Part shown: positions 17,739-26,191 of the stretch, one piece after another
How the letters are laid out: each line of letters opens with the position of its first letter
Numbering within the stretch: the stretch's first letter is position 1
Assembly: GCF_000427365.1 (NCBI RefSeq)
Contig: NZ_KE386488.1
Coordinates: 1,709,882-1,773,881 of the forward strand
Origin: Rikenella microfusus DSM 15922
GTDB lineage: Bacteria; Bacteroidota; Bacteroidia; Bacteroidales; Rikenellaceae
DNA length: 64,000 nucleotides
Reading direction: 5' to 3'
Program-made: the position numbers and the translations under genes
Notes under the pieces: model-generated
The model's database searches: none
Seen by the model: only the letters and a program-made list of their open reading frames with translations
Told to the model about the DNA's origin: nothing

Positions 17739-17911
17739 AAAAACAATGTATGCCGGTTAATTTACAGACCTGCGGCCCGGTACCAACGGTTCCGCCGGGC
17801 ATTTCGACCGGGAGCTTTTTACCCGGGAGTAGGAGCGGGTCGAAAGCCGTTGAAAGTCGGTCATACGGATAAAACCGCCTAAGGCCGTATATACTTTATC
17901 ATTCTCTTTAT

Positions 17912-17919
17912 TATATTTG
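17912..17919 (+). promoter_or_regulatory. Promoter -7 box of the YugP-like gene
   Basis: TATATTTG, about 110 nt before the chosen start codon. Confidence 0.5.
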
Positions 17920-18028
17920 TCCCGCGGGCGTGGACCGTGCGCGTTGCCGGAACGGAAAATCCGCGAAAGAAGATACGAAGCACAGGCCTGCTTTCGTTTT
18001 ATTCAAAAACAATAGTTTAGCATCCAGC

Positions 18029-18748
18029 ATGACACTGTTAGCGACCAGTCAGAGTTTTTTCGGCTCCATGGGACCCGAATTCCTGCTTATCATCATTATC
18101 GGCATCGCCGGCTTTATCGTACAGGCGCGGCTCCAGAGCGTATTCAATAAATATGCGCAGGTCCCGTTCGCCGGAGGGCTGACAGGCAAGGACGTGGCCG
18201 AAAAGATGCTGCGGGACAACGGAATCACCGACGTCAAGGTTACCCATACCCCCGGCCAGCTGACCGACCATTTCAATCCGGCCAACAAAACGGTGAACCT
18301 CAGCGATGCCGTGTACGCCAGCAATTCGGTGGCCGCCGCCGCCGTGGCCGCCCACGAATGCGGGCATGCCGTACAGCACGCCGTGGGGTACGCTCCGCTG
18401 AAGATGCGTTCGGCGCTGGTGCCGGTAACGTCGTTTTCGTCCCGGTTCGCCATCTTTTTCATCATCGGCGGCATCATCATGGCGGGCGTTTCCCAGTCGC
18501 TGGTACTTTTTTGGATCGGCATCGCGATGATCGCGGTTTCGGCCCTGTTCAGCGTCGTGACCCTGCCGGTGGAATACGACGCCTCGCGGCGGGCGCTGGC
18601 CTGGCTCGAAGGACAGCACATCCTGACTTCGCAGCAGCAGAATCAGGCTAAGGAAGCCCTGATGTGGGCCGCGCGTACCTATCTGGTGGCCGCCCTGTCG
18701 GCGATCGCCACGCTGCTGTATTACATCGGTCTGGCACGGCGGGATTAG
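18029..18748 (+). CDS. Zinc metallopeptidase, YugP/neutral zinc metallopeptidase 2 family
   Basis: A 239-residue membrane protein: N-terminal helix (FLLIIIIGIAGFIVQARL), a cytoplasmic or periplasmic catalytic segment with the zinc motif HECGH at residues 109-113 (AAHECGHAVQHA), and two to three further membrane helices (FAIFFIIGGIIMAGV, LVLFWIGIAMIAV, TYLVAALSAIATLLYYI). This is the YugP layout; the family is widespread but its substrates are not well defined, and a role in membrane-protein quality control is only inferred. Start chosen at Met 18029 because residues before it are unlike the family. A terminator hairpin with TTTTT follows the gene. Confidence 0.85.
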   Translation: MTLLATSQSFFGSMGPEFLLIIIIGIAGFIVQARLQSVFNKYAQVPFAGGLTGKDVAEKMLRDNGITDVKVTHTPGQLTDHFNPANKTVNLSDAVYASNSVAAAAVAAHECGHAVQHAVGYAPLKMRSALVPVTSFSSRFAIFFIIGGIIMAGVSQSLVLFWIGIAMIAVSALFSVVTLPVEYDASRRALAWLEGQHILTSQQQNQAKEALMWAARTYLVAALSAIATLLYYIGLARRD

Positions 18749-18842
18749 GCCGCGGCTCCTGACGGGTTGCCGATCCGCAGAACCGCCGGGCCAGCGGCCA
18801 GCGGCTTTACCGCTGGCCGCAATAGATCGGACAGTACATCCG

Positions 18843-18873
18843 GGCCGTTCCTGTATGCGGGAGCGGCCTTTTT
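18843..18873 (+). terminator. Terminator after the YugP-like gene
   Basis: A GGCCGTTCC/GGGAGCGGCC stem (with one G-U pair) followed by TTTTT. A separate 11-bp hairpin (GCGGCCAGCGG/CCGCTGGCCGC) sits just upstream, near 18795-18822. Confidence 0.6.
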
Positions 18874-18904
18874 CGTATCCGTATCGAATGAGGCGGAAAA
18901 AACG

Positions 18905-18912
18905 TATCTTTG
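18905..18912 (+). promoter_or_regulatory. prfA promoter -7 box
   Basis: TATCTTTG, 33 nt before the prfA ATG. Confidence 0.65.
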
Positions 18913-18945
18913 CATCCGAAATATTGACGGAAGGACTTTACATCT

Positions 18946-20040
18946 ATGGCAGACAACACCATACTGGCCAAACTGGAGGGTATCCGGGAAAAGTACGCAT
19001 CGATCTCCGAACAGATCACCGATCCGGAGGTGATGAGCGACATGAAACGGTATATCCAGCTCAACAAGGAATATAAGGAACTGGGACCGATCGTCGAGGC
19101 GGCGGATAAGTACCGCACGGCGATAGCGAACCTGCAGGAGGCCAAAGATATATTAGCCAACGAGAAGGACGAGGAGATGCGTGAAATGGCCCGGGGCGAG
19201 ATCGAGGAGCTGGAACCGAAAATCGCGCAGCTGGAAGAGGACATCAAACTGATGCTGATCCCGGCCGACCCGCAGGACAGTAAGAATGCGATCGTGGAGA
19301 TCCGCGGCGGTGCGGGCGGCGACGAGGCGGCCATTTTCGCCGGAGATCTGCTGCGCATGTACCTCAAGTTTTTCGAACGCAAAGGCTGGAAAGCCGAAAT
19401 CAACAGCGAGAGCGAAGGGACTTCGGGCGGATACAAGGAGGTGGTGCTCAAGGTGACGGGCGAGAATGTGTACGGGACGTTGAAATACGAGTCGGGCGTA
19501 CACCGCGTGCAGCGCGTGCCGCAGACCGAAACGCAGGGGCGCGTGCATACCTCGGCGGCGTCGGTGGCCGTGTTGCCCGAAGCCGAAGAGTTCGACATCG
19601 ACCTGAAAATGGAGGATATCCGCAAGGATACGTTCTGCGCCAGCGGCCCCGGCGGACAGTCGGTGAATACGACCTATTCCGCGATCCGCCTGACCCATAT
19701 CCCGACGGGGATCGTGGTGCAGTGCCAGGACCAGAAGTCGCAGCTCAAGAATTTCGACAAGGCGCTGGAGGAGCTGCGGACGCGGATTTATAACCTCGAA
19801 TACCAGAAATACCTGGACGAAATCTCGTCCAAACGCAAGACGATGGTTTCGACGGGCGACCGTTCGGCGAAGATCCGTACTTACAATTATCCGCAGGGCC
19901 GCATGACGGACCATCGTATCGGTTACACGATGTATAACCTGCCGGCGTTCATGGACGGGGATATCCAGGAGTGCATCGACAAGCTCCAGTTCGCCGAGAA
20001 TGCCGAACGGTTGGCGGCGGCCGCGCAGGAGGAAGCCTGA
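18946..20040 (+). CDS. prfA: Peptide chain release factor 1 (RF1)
   Basis: RF1 recognises UAA and UAG stop codons and triggers peptide release. At 364 aa it is full length. It shows the N-terminal coiled domain, VEIRGGAGGDEAAIFAGDL (about residues 115-133), the HRVQRVPQTETQGRVHTSAASVAV block, and the catalytic GGQ at residues 236-238 (SGPGGQSVNTTYSA). The HTS block just downstream of GRV and the absence of an RF2-type frameshift identify RF1 rather than RF2. Because RF1 is intact, UAG should act as a normal stop, which bears on the amber codon in the MFS gene. It ends with an intrinsic terminator. Confidence 0.97.
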   Translation: MADNTILAKLEGIREKYASISEQITDPEVMSDMKRYIQLNKEYKELGPIVEAADKYRTAIANLQEAKDILANEKDEEMREMARGEIEELEPKIAQLEEDIKLMLIPADPQDSKNAIVEIRGGAGGDEAAIFAGDLLRMYLKFFERKGWKAEINSESEGTSGGYKEVVLKVTGENVYGTLKYESGVHRVQRVPQTETQGRVHTSAASVAVLPEAEEFDIDLKMEDIRKDTFCASGPGGQSVNTTYSAIRLTHIPTGIVVQCQDQKSQLKNFDKALEELRTRIYNLEYQKYLDEISSKRKTMVSTGDRSAKIRTYNYPQGRMTDHRIGYTMYNLPAFMDGDIQECIDKLQFAENAERLAAAAQEEA

Positions 20041-20070
20041 CGTCCGGTCCGGAGGGGAAAAATGACGATT

Positions 20071-20105
20071 ATTCGGGACGAAATGTCTTTTGTCCCGAAT
20101 TTTTG
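20071..20105 (+). terminator. prfA terminator
   Basis: Stem ATTCGGGACGAAA / TTTTGTCCCGAAT (one G-U pair), 4-nt loop, followed by TTTT. Confidence 0.8.
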
Positions 20106-20147
20106 TTACTTTTAAATCGGTTTATTCACATCAAAAACGTTTTCTTT

Positions 20148-20582
20148 ATGGATAATTTCAACGAAAATCAGCCTCAGCAGCAGGAACAGCAGGCTTCGTT
20201 CCAGCCTCAGCCGGAACAGCCGCAGTATCAACCACCCGTACAACCTCAGGCTCAGCCGCAGTATCAATACCAGCAGCCGGGTGCGCCGCAGCAGAAACCG
20301 ACGGTACCCAACGCGGTGGCGACGCTGGTGCTGGGGATTCTGGCCGTGATTACCTCGTGCTATTTTGTCGGAGTCATCTTCGGGATTATCGGGTTGGTAC
20401 TCGGTAACAAGGGGAAACAGGCCTACAATGCCAACCCGTCGGCTTATGCGGGTTACGGAATGCTGAACGCGGGCTTCATCTGCTCGATCATCGGTACGGC
20501 GATCGGCGGGCTGATGTTCCTGATCGGCCTGATAATGGGCGGCATCGGCGCGTTGAGCAGCGGAATCTGGGCCTTTCTTTAA
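20148..20582 (+). CDS. DUF4190-type membrane protein with Gln/Pro-rich N-terminus
   Basis: 144 residues. The first about 55 are almost entirely Gln, Pro and Tyr (NQPQQQEQQ... QPQAQPQYQYQQPG), a disordered cytoplasmic tail. Then come two membrane hairpins (ATLVLGILAVITSCYFVGVI, FGIIGLVLGNKGKQAYNANP, AGFICSIIGTAIGGLMFLIG) in the pattern of DUF4190 proteins. It is followed 4 nt later by a DUF2752 gene, a pairing I recall as common in Bacteroidetes. Both are membrane proteins of unknown role. Start at Met 20148 fits a typical spacing after the prfA terminator. Confidence 0.7.
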   Translation: MDNFNENQPQQQEQQASFQPQPEQPQYQPPVQPQAQPQYQYQQPGAPQQKPTVPNAVATLVLGILAVITSCYFVGVIFGIIGLVLGNKGKQAYNANPSAYAGYGMLNAGFICSIIGTAIGGLMFLIGLIMGGIGALSSGIWAFL

Positions 20583-20586
20583 CGAA

Positions 20587-20844
20587 ATGGCCGGACAGGC
20601 GCTGTCGATGCCGTGCGGCTATAAGCAGTATCTGGGTTTCGATTGCCCGTTCTGCGGCAGCCAGCGTTCGGTATTGCTTTTGTTGCAGGGCAGGTTCCGG
20701 GAGAGTTTCCTGATGTTTCCCGCTTTGCTGCCGCTGGCGGTTACGCCGCTGTTCATCGGGCGGAAAAGCGCGTTGCATATCGTGCTTTGGTTCGATCTGG
20801 CGGTCGTGATCGGCAGTTGGCTGTTACGGTTGCTGCTGGCGTAG
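20587..20844 (+). CDS. DUF2752 family small membrane protein
   Basis: 85 residues with the DUF2752 signature CPFCGSQRSVLLLLQGRF (residues about 20-37), in which two Cys precede a G-S/T-R motif, followed by two hydrophobic helices (SFLMFPALLPLAVTPLFI, LWFDLAVVIGSWLLRLLL). Function unknown; the Cys pair could bind metal. It is 4 nt downstream of the DUF4190 gene and shares its transcript, which ends at the terminator at 20880-20905. Confidence 0.75.
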   Translation: MAGQALSMPCGYKQYLGFDCPFCGSQRSVLLLLQGRFRESFLMFPALLPLAVTPLFIGRKSALHIVLWFDLAVVIGSWLLRLLLA

Positions 20845-20879
20845 GCAAGACGGACGCGCTGTCCGAAATTATTTTTTCC

Positions 20880-20905
20880 AAAGGGCCTTCAAGGGCCCTT
20901 TTTTG
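20880..20905 (+). terminator. Terminator of the DUF4190-DUF2752 operon
   Basis: AAAGGGCC/GGCCCTTT stem followed by TTTT. Confidence 0.8.
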
Positions 20906-20907
20906 TC

Positions 20908-20915
20908 TATCTTTG
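20908..20915 (+). promoter_or_regulatory. pyrF promoter -7 box
   Basis: TATCTTTG immediately after the terminator. Transcription from it would carry repeat d (20919-21056) in the pyrF leader. Confidence 0.6.
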
Positions 20916-20918
20916 CTT

Positions 20919-21056
20919 AATTAAAATGTACGGTTTCTAGTATGAGGCCGCGGCCTGCGGAGGAACGACGAGCGGACGCGAGTTACGGGCCTCCGCTGCC
21001 CGGAGGCTGCGGCCCGTCCGCTGGCGCGGAAACATTATTTTAACCGTACGATTAAA
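20919..21056 (+). repeat. Module d in the pyrF leader
   Basis: A GC-rich foldable unit bounded by AAAATGTACGGTTT and TTAACCGTACGATTAA. Its central about 103 nt match the inverted copy at 37909-38010 with one difference. It ends in the shared joint GGCGCGGAAACATTATTTTA. Confidence 0.8.
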
Positions 21057-21068
21057 AAGCAGAGAGAT

Positions 21069-21896
21069 ATGACATCGCAGGAGTTATTCGAGCAGATACG
21101 GAGCAAGCGCAGTTTTTTGTGCGTAGGTCTCGACACCGATTTGAAGAAAGTGCCCCAGCATCTGTTGGCAGGCGACGATCCCATTTTCGAGTTCAACAAA
21201 GCCATAATCGACGCCACCGCCCCCTACTGCGTCAGTTACAAGCCCAACCTCGCCTTTTACGAAGCTGCCGGGACGAAAGGGTGGAACGCGCTGGTGAAAA
21301 CCGTGAGATACCTGCGCGGGCATTATCCCGAGCAATTCATCATCGCCGACGCCAAACGCGGCGATATAGGCAACACCTCGCAGATGTACGCACGCGTTTT
21401 CTTTCAGGAGATGGACTTCGACGCCGTGACCCTCTCCCCTTATATGGGCAGCGACACCGCCGAACCCTTCTACTCCTATGCCGGGAAATGGGCTGTACTG
21501 CTCGCCTTGACCTCCAACGCCTCGGCCCGCGACTTCGAAACCCTGAAGCTCGAAAACGGCGAGATGCTTTATGAACGCGTGCTGAGAACCTCGATGGATT
21601 GGGGTACGGAAGACAATACCATGTACGTCGTCGGCGCCACCCAGGCCGCCCAGTTAGGCAGCGTGCGGGCCATCGTACCCGACCATTTTCTGCTTGTGCC
21701 CGGCGTCGGGGCGCAGGGCGGATCGCTCGAAGAGGTCGCCCGCTACGGGATGAACAAACGCTGCGGATTGTTGGTCAATTCTTCGCGCGGCATCATTTAC
21801 GCCTCCGGCGGGCGCGACTTCGCCGAAGCCGCCGGGCATGCGGCCGCGCAACTGCAAAGCCAAATGTCGATGCTGTTGCAAAAGGCCGGTTTATAG
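21069..21896 (+). CDS. pyrF: Orotidine 5'-phosphate decarboxylase
   Basis: PyrF decarboxylates OMP to UMP, the last step of de novo pyrimidine synthesis. The 275-residue protein is of the longer, group-2 OMPDC type found in Bacteroidetes. It has the catalytic block [15 protein letters not shown] (about residues 95-109), [12 protein letters not shown], and [18 protein letters not shown] near the C-terminus for phosphate binding. It stands alone. Its predicted leader is about 150 nt and consists of repeat module d, so this repeat may influence its expression. Codon use shifts towards C-ending codons compared with the preceding genes, suggesting good expression. Confidence 0.95.
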   Translation: MTSQELFEQIRSKRSFLCVGLDTDLKKVPQHLLAGDDPIFEFNKAIIDATAPYCVSYKPNLAFYEAAGTKGWNALVKTVRYLRGHYPEQFIIADAKRGDIGNTSQMYARVFFQEMDFDAVTLSPYMGSDTAEPFYSYAGKWAVLLALTSNASARDFETLKLENGEMLYERVLRTSMDWGTEDNTMYVVGATQAAQLGSVRAIVPDHFLLVPGVGAQGGSLEEVARYGMNKRCGLLVNSSRGIIYASGGRDFAEAAGHAAAQLQSQMSMLLQKAGL

Positions 21897-21977
21897 AGAT
21901 TCCGAGAATGTCTCGCCAACGGGAACTTTCCCGTTACCGGATACGAATAGGATAAACTAAAAATATATAAAAACGAG

Positions 21978-23411
21978 ATGGACATCACCAAAATGCCGTT
22001 GTCGGGCAAAACCCGCAAGGAACACGACCTGCTGGGCGAACTGGAAATTCCCGAAGAATACTATTTCGGCGTGCAGACCATGCGTGCGCTGGACAATTTC
22101 CACATCAGCCGCGTGAGGCTCTGCATGTATCCCTACTTCATCAAGGCCCTGGCCATGGTCAAGGAAGCGGCCGCCAAAGCCAACCGCGATCTCGGCGAAA
22201 TCAAGCCCGAAGTGGCCGACGCCATCATCGAGGCATGCCATGAGGTGGAGCAGGGCAAACTCGACGCGCAGTTCGTGGTGGACATGGTGCAGGGCGGTGC
22301 CGGCACCTCCACCAATATGAACGCCAACGAGGTGATCGCCAACCGGGCGCTGGAAATCCTGGGGCATAAACGCGGAGAGTACCAGTATTGCCACCCGAAC
22401 AACGACGTGAACCACTCGCAGTCCACCAACGATGCCTACCCGACCGCCGTGAAGATCGCCCTGATCTTCCAGACGACCGACCTGATCGCATCGCTCAAGG
22501 AGCTGATCGGGGCATTCAACGCCAAAGGCATCGAATTCGCCGACGTCATCAAAATGGGCCGCACCCAGTTGCAGGACGCCGTGCCGATGACCCTCGGCCA
22601 GGAGTTCGACGCCTACGCGGCCAACCTGGCCGAAGAGATCGACCGGCTCGAACAGAACGCCAGGCTGCTGCTGGAAGTCAATATGGGCGCCACGGCGATC
22701 GGGACCGGAATCAACGCCGATCCGCAGTACAGCCAGATCTGTATCAAATACCTGCGCGAGATCACCGGCCTGCCCGTGCAGGCGGCCAGCAACATGATCG
22801 AAGCCACGAACGACACCGGCGCTTTCGTCATCTATTCCTCGGCCGTGAAACGGATGGCCGTGAAGCTGTCGAAAATCTGCAACGACCTGCGCCTGCTTTC
22901 GTCGGGGCCGCGCACCGGGCTGAACGAGATCAACCTGCCGCCGATGCAGCCCGGCTCGTCGATCATGCCCGGCAAGGTCAATCCGGTGATTCCGGAGGTA
23001 GTGAACCAGATCGCTTACAAAGTGATCGGGAACGACCTGACCGTGACCATGGCCGCCGAAGCGGGACAGCTGGAGTTGAACGTGATGGAACCGATCATCG
23101 TGTACAGCATCCTGGAATCGATCGTGATGATGGAAAACGGAATGAACACCCTGCGCGAAAAGTGCATCCTCGGCATTACGGCCAACAAGGAACGCTGCCG
23201 CGACATGGTTTACCACAGCATCGGGCTGGTCACCGCCCTGAACCCCTATCTGGGCTACGAAACTTCGACCGAACTGGCCAAAGAGGCCCTCGCGACCGGC
23301 AAAGGCATCTACAACCTCGTGCTGGAGAAGAAGCTGATGTCGAAAGACGAGCTGGACAATATCCTGCGGCCGGAAAACATGGTCAAGCCGCGTAAATTCC
23401 TGCGCAAATAG
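21978..23411 (+). CDS. aspA: Aspartate ammonia-lyase
   Basis: AspA interconverts L-aspartate with fumarate and ammonia, feeding anaerobic fumarate respiration. At 477 aa it is full length. It has the TRKEHDLLGELEIPEEYYFGVQTMRAL N-terminus (split here by description: EHDLLGELEIP then YYFGVQT), GGAGTSTNMNANEV, HPNNDVNHSQSTNDAYPTAV and the superfamily signature GSSIMPGKVNP (about residues 326-336). These motifs, including EYYFGVQT, fit AspA better than fumarase C, although paralogue confusion is possible. The next gene, an MFS transporter, starts 8 nt after its stop, so the pair is probably co-transcribed. Confidence 0.92.
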   Translation: MDITKMPLSGKTRKEHDLLGELEIPEEYYFGVQTMRALDNFHISRVRLCMYPYFIKALAMVKEAAAKANRDLGEIKPEVADAIIEACHEVEQGKLDAQFVVDMVQGGAGTSTNMNANEVIANRALEILGHKRGEYQYCHPNNDVNHSQSTNDAYPTAVKIALIFQTTDLIASLKELIGAFNAKGIEFADVIKMGRTQLQDAVPMTLGQEFDAYAANLAEEIDRLEQNARLLLEVNMGATAIGTGINADPQYSQICIKYLREITGLPVQAASNMIEATNDTGAFVIYSSAVKRMAVKLSKICNDLRLLSSGPRTGLNEINLPPMQPGSSIMPGKVNPVIPEVVNQIAYKVIGNDLTVTMAAEAGQLELNVMEPIIVYSILESIVMMENGMNTLREKCILGITANKERCRDMVYHSIGLVTALNPYLGYETSTELAKEALATGKGIYNLVLEKKLMSKDELDNILRPENMVKPRKFLRK

Positions 23412-23419
23412 GGCGGCCG

Positions 23420-24655
23420 ATGGTAGAGAAGATCCAACGTAAAATGTCCGAATCGCGCAGCGCCCGGTGGATCGTGCTGCTGATGGTCTCGCTGACCATG
23501 ATGTGCGGCTACTTCCTGACCGACGTGCTCGCGCCGCTCAAAGGGCTGCTGATCGAGCTGTTCCATTGGGACAATACCGACTTCGGCCTGTTCAACAGCG
23601 GCTACGGGTGGTTCAACATCTTCCTGCTGATGCTCATATTCGGCGGCATGGTGCTGGACAAACTGGGAGCGCGCTTCACCGGCGTGCTCTCCGTGGGCGT
23701 GATGCTCGTCGGGATCGGGATCAAGTATTATGCGATCGGATTCATGGATCCGTCCCGCACGGTCGATTTCTGGTTTTTCGGGGCGCAGACCCTGAAAGCG
23801 CAGGTGCTGGCCGCTTCGCTCGGATACGCCCTGTTCGCCGTCGGTTACGAAACCATAGGCATCACGGCCAACAAGATCGTCGTGCGGTGGTTCAAAGGCA
23901 GGGAACTCGCCTTCGCTCTGGGGATGAACGTCGCGTTCGCCCGTATGGGAACCTTCCTCGCGCTGGCCCTGCCGCTGCCGATCGCCAAGGCGTTCGGCAA
24001 TTCGGTCAGCACGCCGATCCTCTTCGGTATGATCCTGCTGCTGCTCGGCTTCCTGACCTTTCTGGTCTATATCGTCATGGACCGCAGACTCGACAGCGAG
24101 CGGGCGCAGGAGGGGCTGGCCGACGACGAACGGTTCCGGTTCCGGGATATCTTCTCGATCTTCCGCATACGCGCATTCTGGTATATCGCCCTGTTATGCC
24201 TGCTGTTCTACGCCGCCGTGCACCCGTTCGTGAAATTCGCGGTCGATCTGGTCGTACAGAAATTCGGCGTGGCCGGCGAGTACTCCGGGCTGATACCCTC
24301 CCTGCTGCCGGTCGGGACGCTGGTGCTGACCCCTCTGTTCGGGAGCATCTACGACCGCCGGGGCAAAGGCGCGTCGATGATGATCTGGGGGGCGTTGATG
24401 CTCGTATTCGTGTATGCCGGATTCGCCATCCCGTGGGTCGATCACTGGGCGGCGGCCGTGGTGCTGGTCATCATTCTCGGCGTGGCATTTTCGCTGGTAC
24501 CGTCGGCCATGTGGCCGTCGGTGCCGAAAATCATTCCGGAACACGAACTGGGGACGGCCTACGCCCTGATCTTCTGGGTGCAGAACTGGGGGCTTGCCGG
24601 TGTGCCGCTGCTGATCGGATGGGCGCTCGACAAATGGGGGACGCTGCCGCCGTAG
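23420..24655 (+). CDS. MFS transporter, truncated by an in-frame amber codon
   Basis: 411 residues of a major facilitator superfamily protein, with the N-terminal half at TM1 (ARWIVLLMVSLTMMCGYF) through TM6 and the C-terminal half starting near residue 250. The frame is interrupted by TAG at 24653-24655 (after DKWGTLPP). It then continues in the same frame for 56 more codons that encode a clear membrane helix and a charged tail, ending in TAA at 24824. The product is thus missing its final helix unless UAG is read through. It follows aspA by 8 nt, hinting at a dicarboxylate or amino-acid role, but the substrate is not determinable. Confidence 0.8.
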   Translation: MVEKIQRKMSESRSARWIVLLMVSLTMMCGYFLTDVLAPLKGLLIELFHWDNTDFGLFNSGYGWFNIFLLMLIFGGMVLDKLGARFTGVLSVGVMLVGIGIKYYAIGFMDPSRTVDFWFFGAQTLKAQVLAASLGYALFAVGYETIGITANKIVVRWFKGRELAFALGMNVAFARMGTFLALALPLPIAKAFGNSVSTPILFGMILLLLGFLTFLVYIVMDRRLDSERAQEGLADDERFRFRDIFSIFRIRAFWYIALLCLLFYAAVHPFVKFAVDLVVQKFGVAGEYSGLIPSLLPVGTLVLTPLFGSIYDRRGKGASMMIWGALMLVFVYAGFAIPWVDHWAAAVVLVIILGVAFSLVPSAMWPSVPKIIPEHELGTAYALIFWVQNWGLAGVPLLIGWALDKWGTLPP

Positions 24656-24826
24656 ACGGTGGACGGCGCGTCCGTTCCGCGTTACGATTACACCGTGCCG
24701 ATGCTGATCTTCCTGGCCCTGGGATTGCTGGCGGTCTTGTTCGGCGTTCTGCTCAAGCGCGAAGACAAACGGAAAGGCTACGGCCTCCAGAAACCCAACA
24801 TCGTCCGGCAGACTACTGACAATTAA
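24656..24826 (+). pseudogene. 3' remnant of the MFS gene beyond the amber codon
   Basis: Same frame as the upstream gene. It encodes a membrane helix (VPMLIFLALGLLAVLFGVLL) followed by KREDKRKGYGLQKPNI, a plausible twelfth helix and cytoplasmic tail of the transporter. A single CAG-to-TAG or GAG-to-TAG change would explain the split. Confidence 0.7.
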
Positions 24827-24896
24827 TATATTCCGGATACCGTCCGGACGCTGACAAAAAATAGGGACGGATATTGGTTAATTGGAAAATCCTTCC

Positions 24897-24904
24897 TACT
24901 TTTG
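24897..24904 (+). promoter_or_regulatory. Promoter of the WG-repeat gene
   Basis: TACTTTTG with TTGG starting at 24874, 20-bp spacer; the leader is about 120 nt. Confidence 0.7.
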
Positions 24905-25024
24905 TCGGGTAAGAGGACATTTGTCCTCTCTTTGTTCGTATTCGTAATTGTGTCGGAAATTATTTTTATAATAATTTTTACTGACGCTATTTTGATTCAG
25001 CATTAAACAGATACAACCTCAGAT

Positions 25025-26044
25025 ATGAAACATCTATTACTCTCGTTGTCCGTACTTTTCGTGGCGGTGTCGGCCCGGGGTCAGGGGGGCGAGGTGATGC
25101 AGCCCGGCGTGTACCAGGACGGCATCTCCGTGGTGAAGCAGAACGGTAAATACGGCCTGATCGACGTGACGCACCGGGTGTTCACTCCGGTGATCTACGA
25201 AAGCATATCCCCGTTTACGGACGGGCTGGCCAAAGTGAAGCGCGACGGACGCTACGGTTTCGTCAATACGCTGGGGCTTGAAGTGGTGGCTCCGGTTTAC
25301 GACTCCATCACCCCGTTCCGGAACGGCGTCGCCAAGGTCAAGAAAAACGGTTATTACGGTCTGATCGACCGTTCGGGGCGCGAAGTGGCCAGCGTGAGCT
25401 ACGATGTCATCACCGATTTCGAAGACGGGGTGGCCAAGATATGGAAACGCGGGCGATGCGGCCTGATCAGCATTTCGGGGTACGAACTGGCGCCGTGCGT
25501 GTATAATGCCATCGACGAATTCGTGAACAAAATCGCCATGGTGTATAAAGACGGGCGTTTCGGCCTGATCGACAATGCGGGGAACCAGATCGCCCAGCCG
25601 ATTTACAAGGAGATCGCCCCGTTCGACGAAAACGGCCTGGCGTTCGCTTCGCGCGACGGGAAATACGGGTACCTCTCGTATATGGGCGACGAGATCATTC
25701 CGGTGCAATACGACGAGATTTCCAACTTCATCGACGGCGTGGCCCGCGTTTCCAAAAACGGCCGGTACGGTTTCGTGAATACGCTCGGCCAGGAATTCAT
25801 TACCACGATTTATGACAGCGCGACGGCTTTTTCGAACGGTCTGGCGGTCGTGGAGAGCAACGGGAGGTTCGGTGTCGTGGATATCCAGGGCCGGACGGTG
25901 GTTCCCTGCAACTACGCCACGCGGGAAGATGCCGTGAAGGCATTCGACAACCTGACGATCGTGAAGAAAGACAAGAACAAAGACCAGGCTGCGGCCTCGT
26001 CCAAGAAGGGGACTACGAAAGCGGCGGTGAAAAGCGCTAAATAA
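25025..26044 (+). CDS. Secreted WG-repeat protein
   Basis: 339 residues: a signal peptide (MKHLLLSLSVLFVAVSARG) followed by about ten WG/KWG-type repeats of 23-24 residues with the pattern GLIDxxGxEVxPxYDxIxxFxDGxAKVxKNGRYG (for example KKNGYYGLIDRSGREVASVS). It ends in a Lys-rich tail (KKDKNKDQAAASSKKGTTKAAVKSAK). WG repeats form beta-propeller-like folds and occur in surface or periplasmic proteins; the ligand is unknown. It has its own promoter and a strong terminator, and lies just before ftsW without evident functional link. Confidence 0.85.
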   Translation: MKHLLLSLSVLFVAVSARGQGGEVMQPGVYQDGISVVKQNGKYGLIDVTHRVFTPVIYESISPFTDGLAKVKRDGRYGFVNTLGLEVVAPVYDSITPFRNGVAKVKKNGYYGLIDRSGREVASVSYDVITDFEDGVAKIWKRGRCGLISISGYELAPCVYNAIDEFVNKIAMVYKDGRFGLIDNAGNQIAQPIYKEIAPFDENGLAFASRDGKYGYLSYMGDEIIPVQYDEISNFIDGVARVSKNGRYGFVNTLGQEFITTIYDSATAFSNGLAVVESNGRFGVVDIQGRTVVPCNYATREDAVKAFDNLTIVKKDKNKDQAAASSKKGTTKAAVKSAK

Positions 26045-26064
26045 CGGAGTGTTATCCGTTGTGT

Positions 26065-26102
26065 ACGGGCGGCCCGGAGTATTCTCCGGGCCGCCCGTGT
26101 TT
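26065..26102 (+). terminator. Terminator of the WG-repeat gene
   Basis: A perfect 15-bp stem ACGGGCGGCCCGGAG/CTCCGGGCCGCCCGT with loop TATT, followed by GTTT. Confidence 0.8.
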
Positions 26103-26179
26103 ACAGGGACGGGCGGATCTGGCTGTCGTCTCCGGCTTCCGGCGGAGAAACCGCAGGAGAGACTCTCGCGGAAAATCAG

Positions 26180-26187
26180 TAGCTTTG
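26180..26187 (+). promoter_or_regulatory. ftsW promoter -7 box
   Basis: TAGCTTTG only 4 nt before the ftsW ATG, implying a leaderless mRNA. Confidence 0.55.
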
Positions 26188-26191
26188 CAGT

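Larger units (their letters stand above)
17030..17760 (+). repeat. Mosaic repeat cluster R3 upstream of the YugP-like gene
   Basis: The cluster occupies much of a 1.2 kb gap. In order: inverted a-type module (about 17060-17140), b (17165-17250), element e (17257-17521), inverted c (17523-17630), then hairpin f (17670-17738). Joints contain ACCGTACGGTTT palindromes. Bases 16844-17029 and 17760-17911 hold nothing recognisable beyond a TATATAC-rich stretch similar to t-element ends near 17885-17900. Confidence 0.75.

Noticed and set aside
24653-24655. UAG as a reassigned sense codon in this organism
   Set aside because: Several intact genes here terminate at TAG and RF1 (prfA) is complete, so genome-wide reassignment is unlikely.
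23467-24819. A second long + strand frame overlapping the MFS gene
   Set aside because: It is Arg/Asp-rich shadow coding in another phase. The transporter frame has the membrane helices. It does not rescue the amber interruption.
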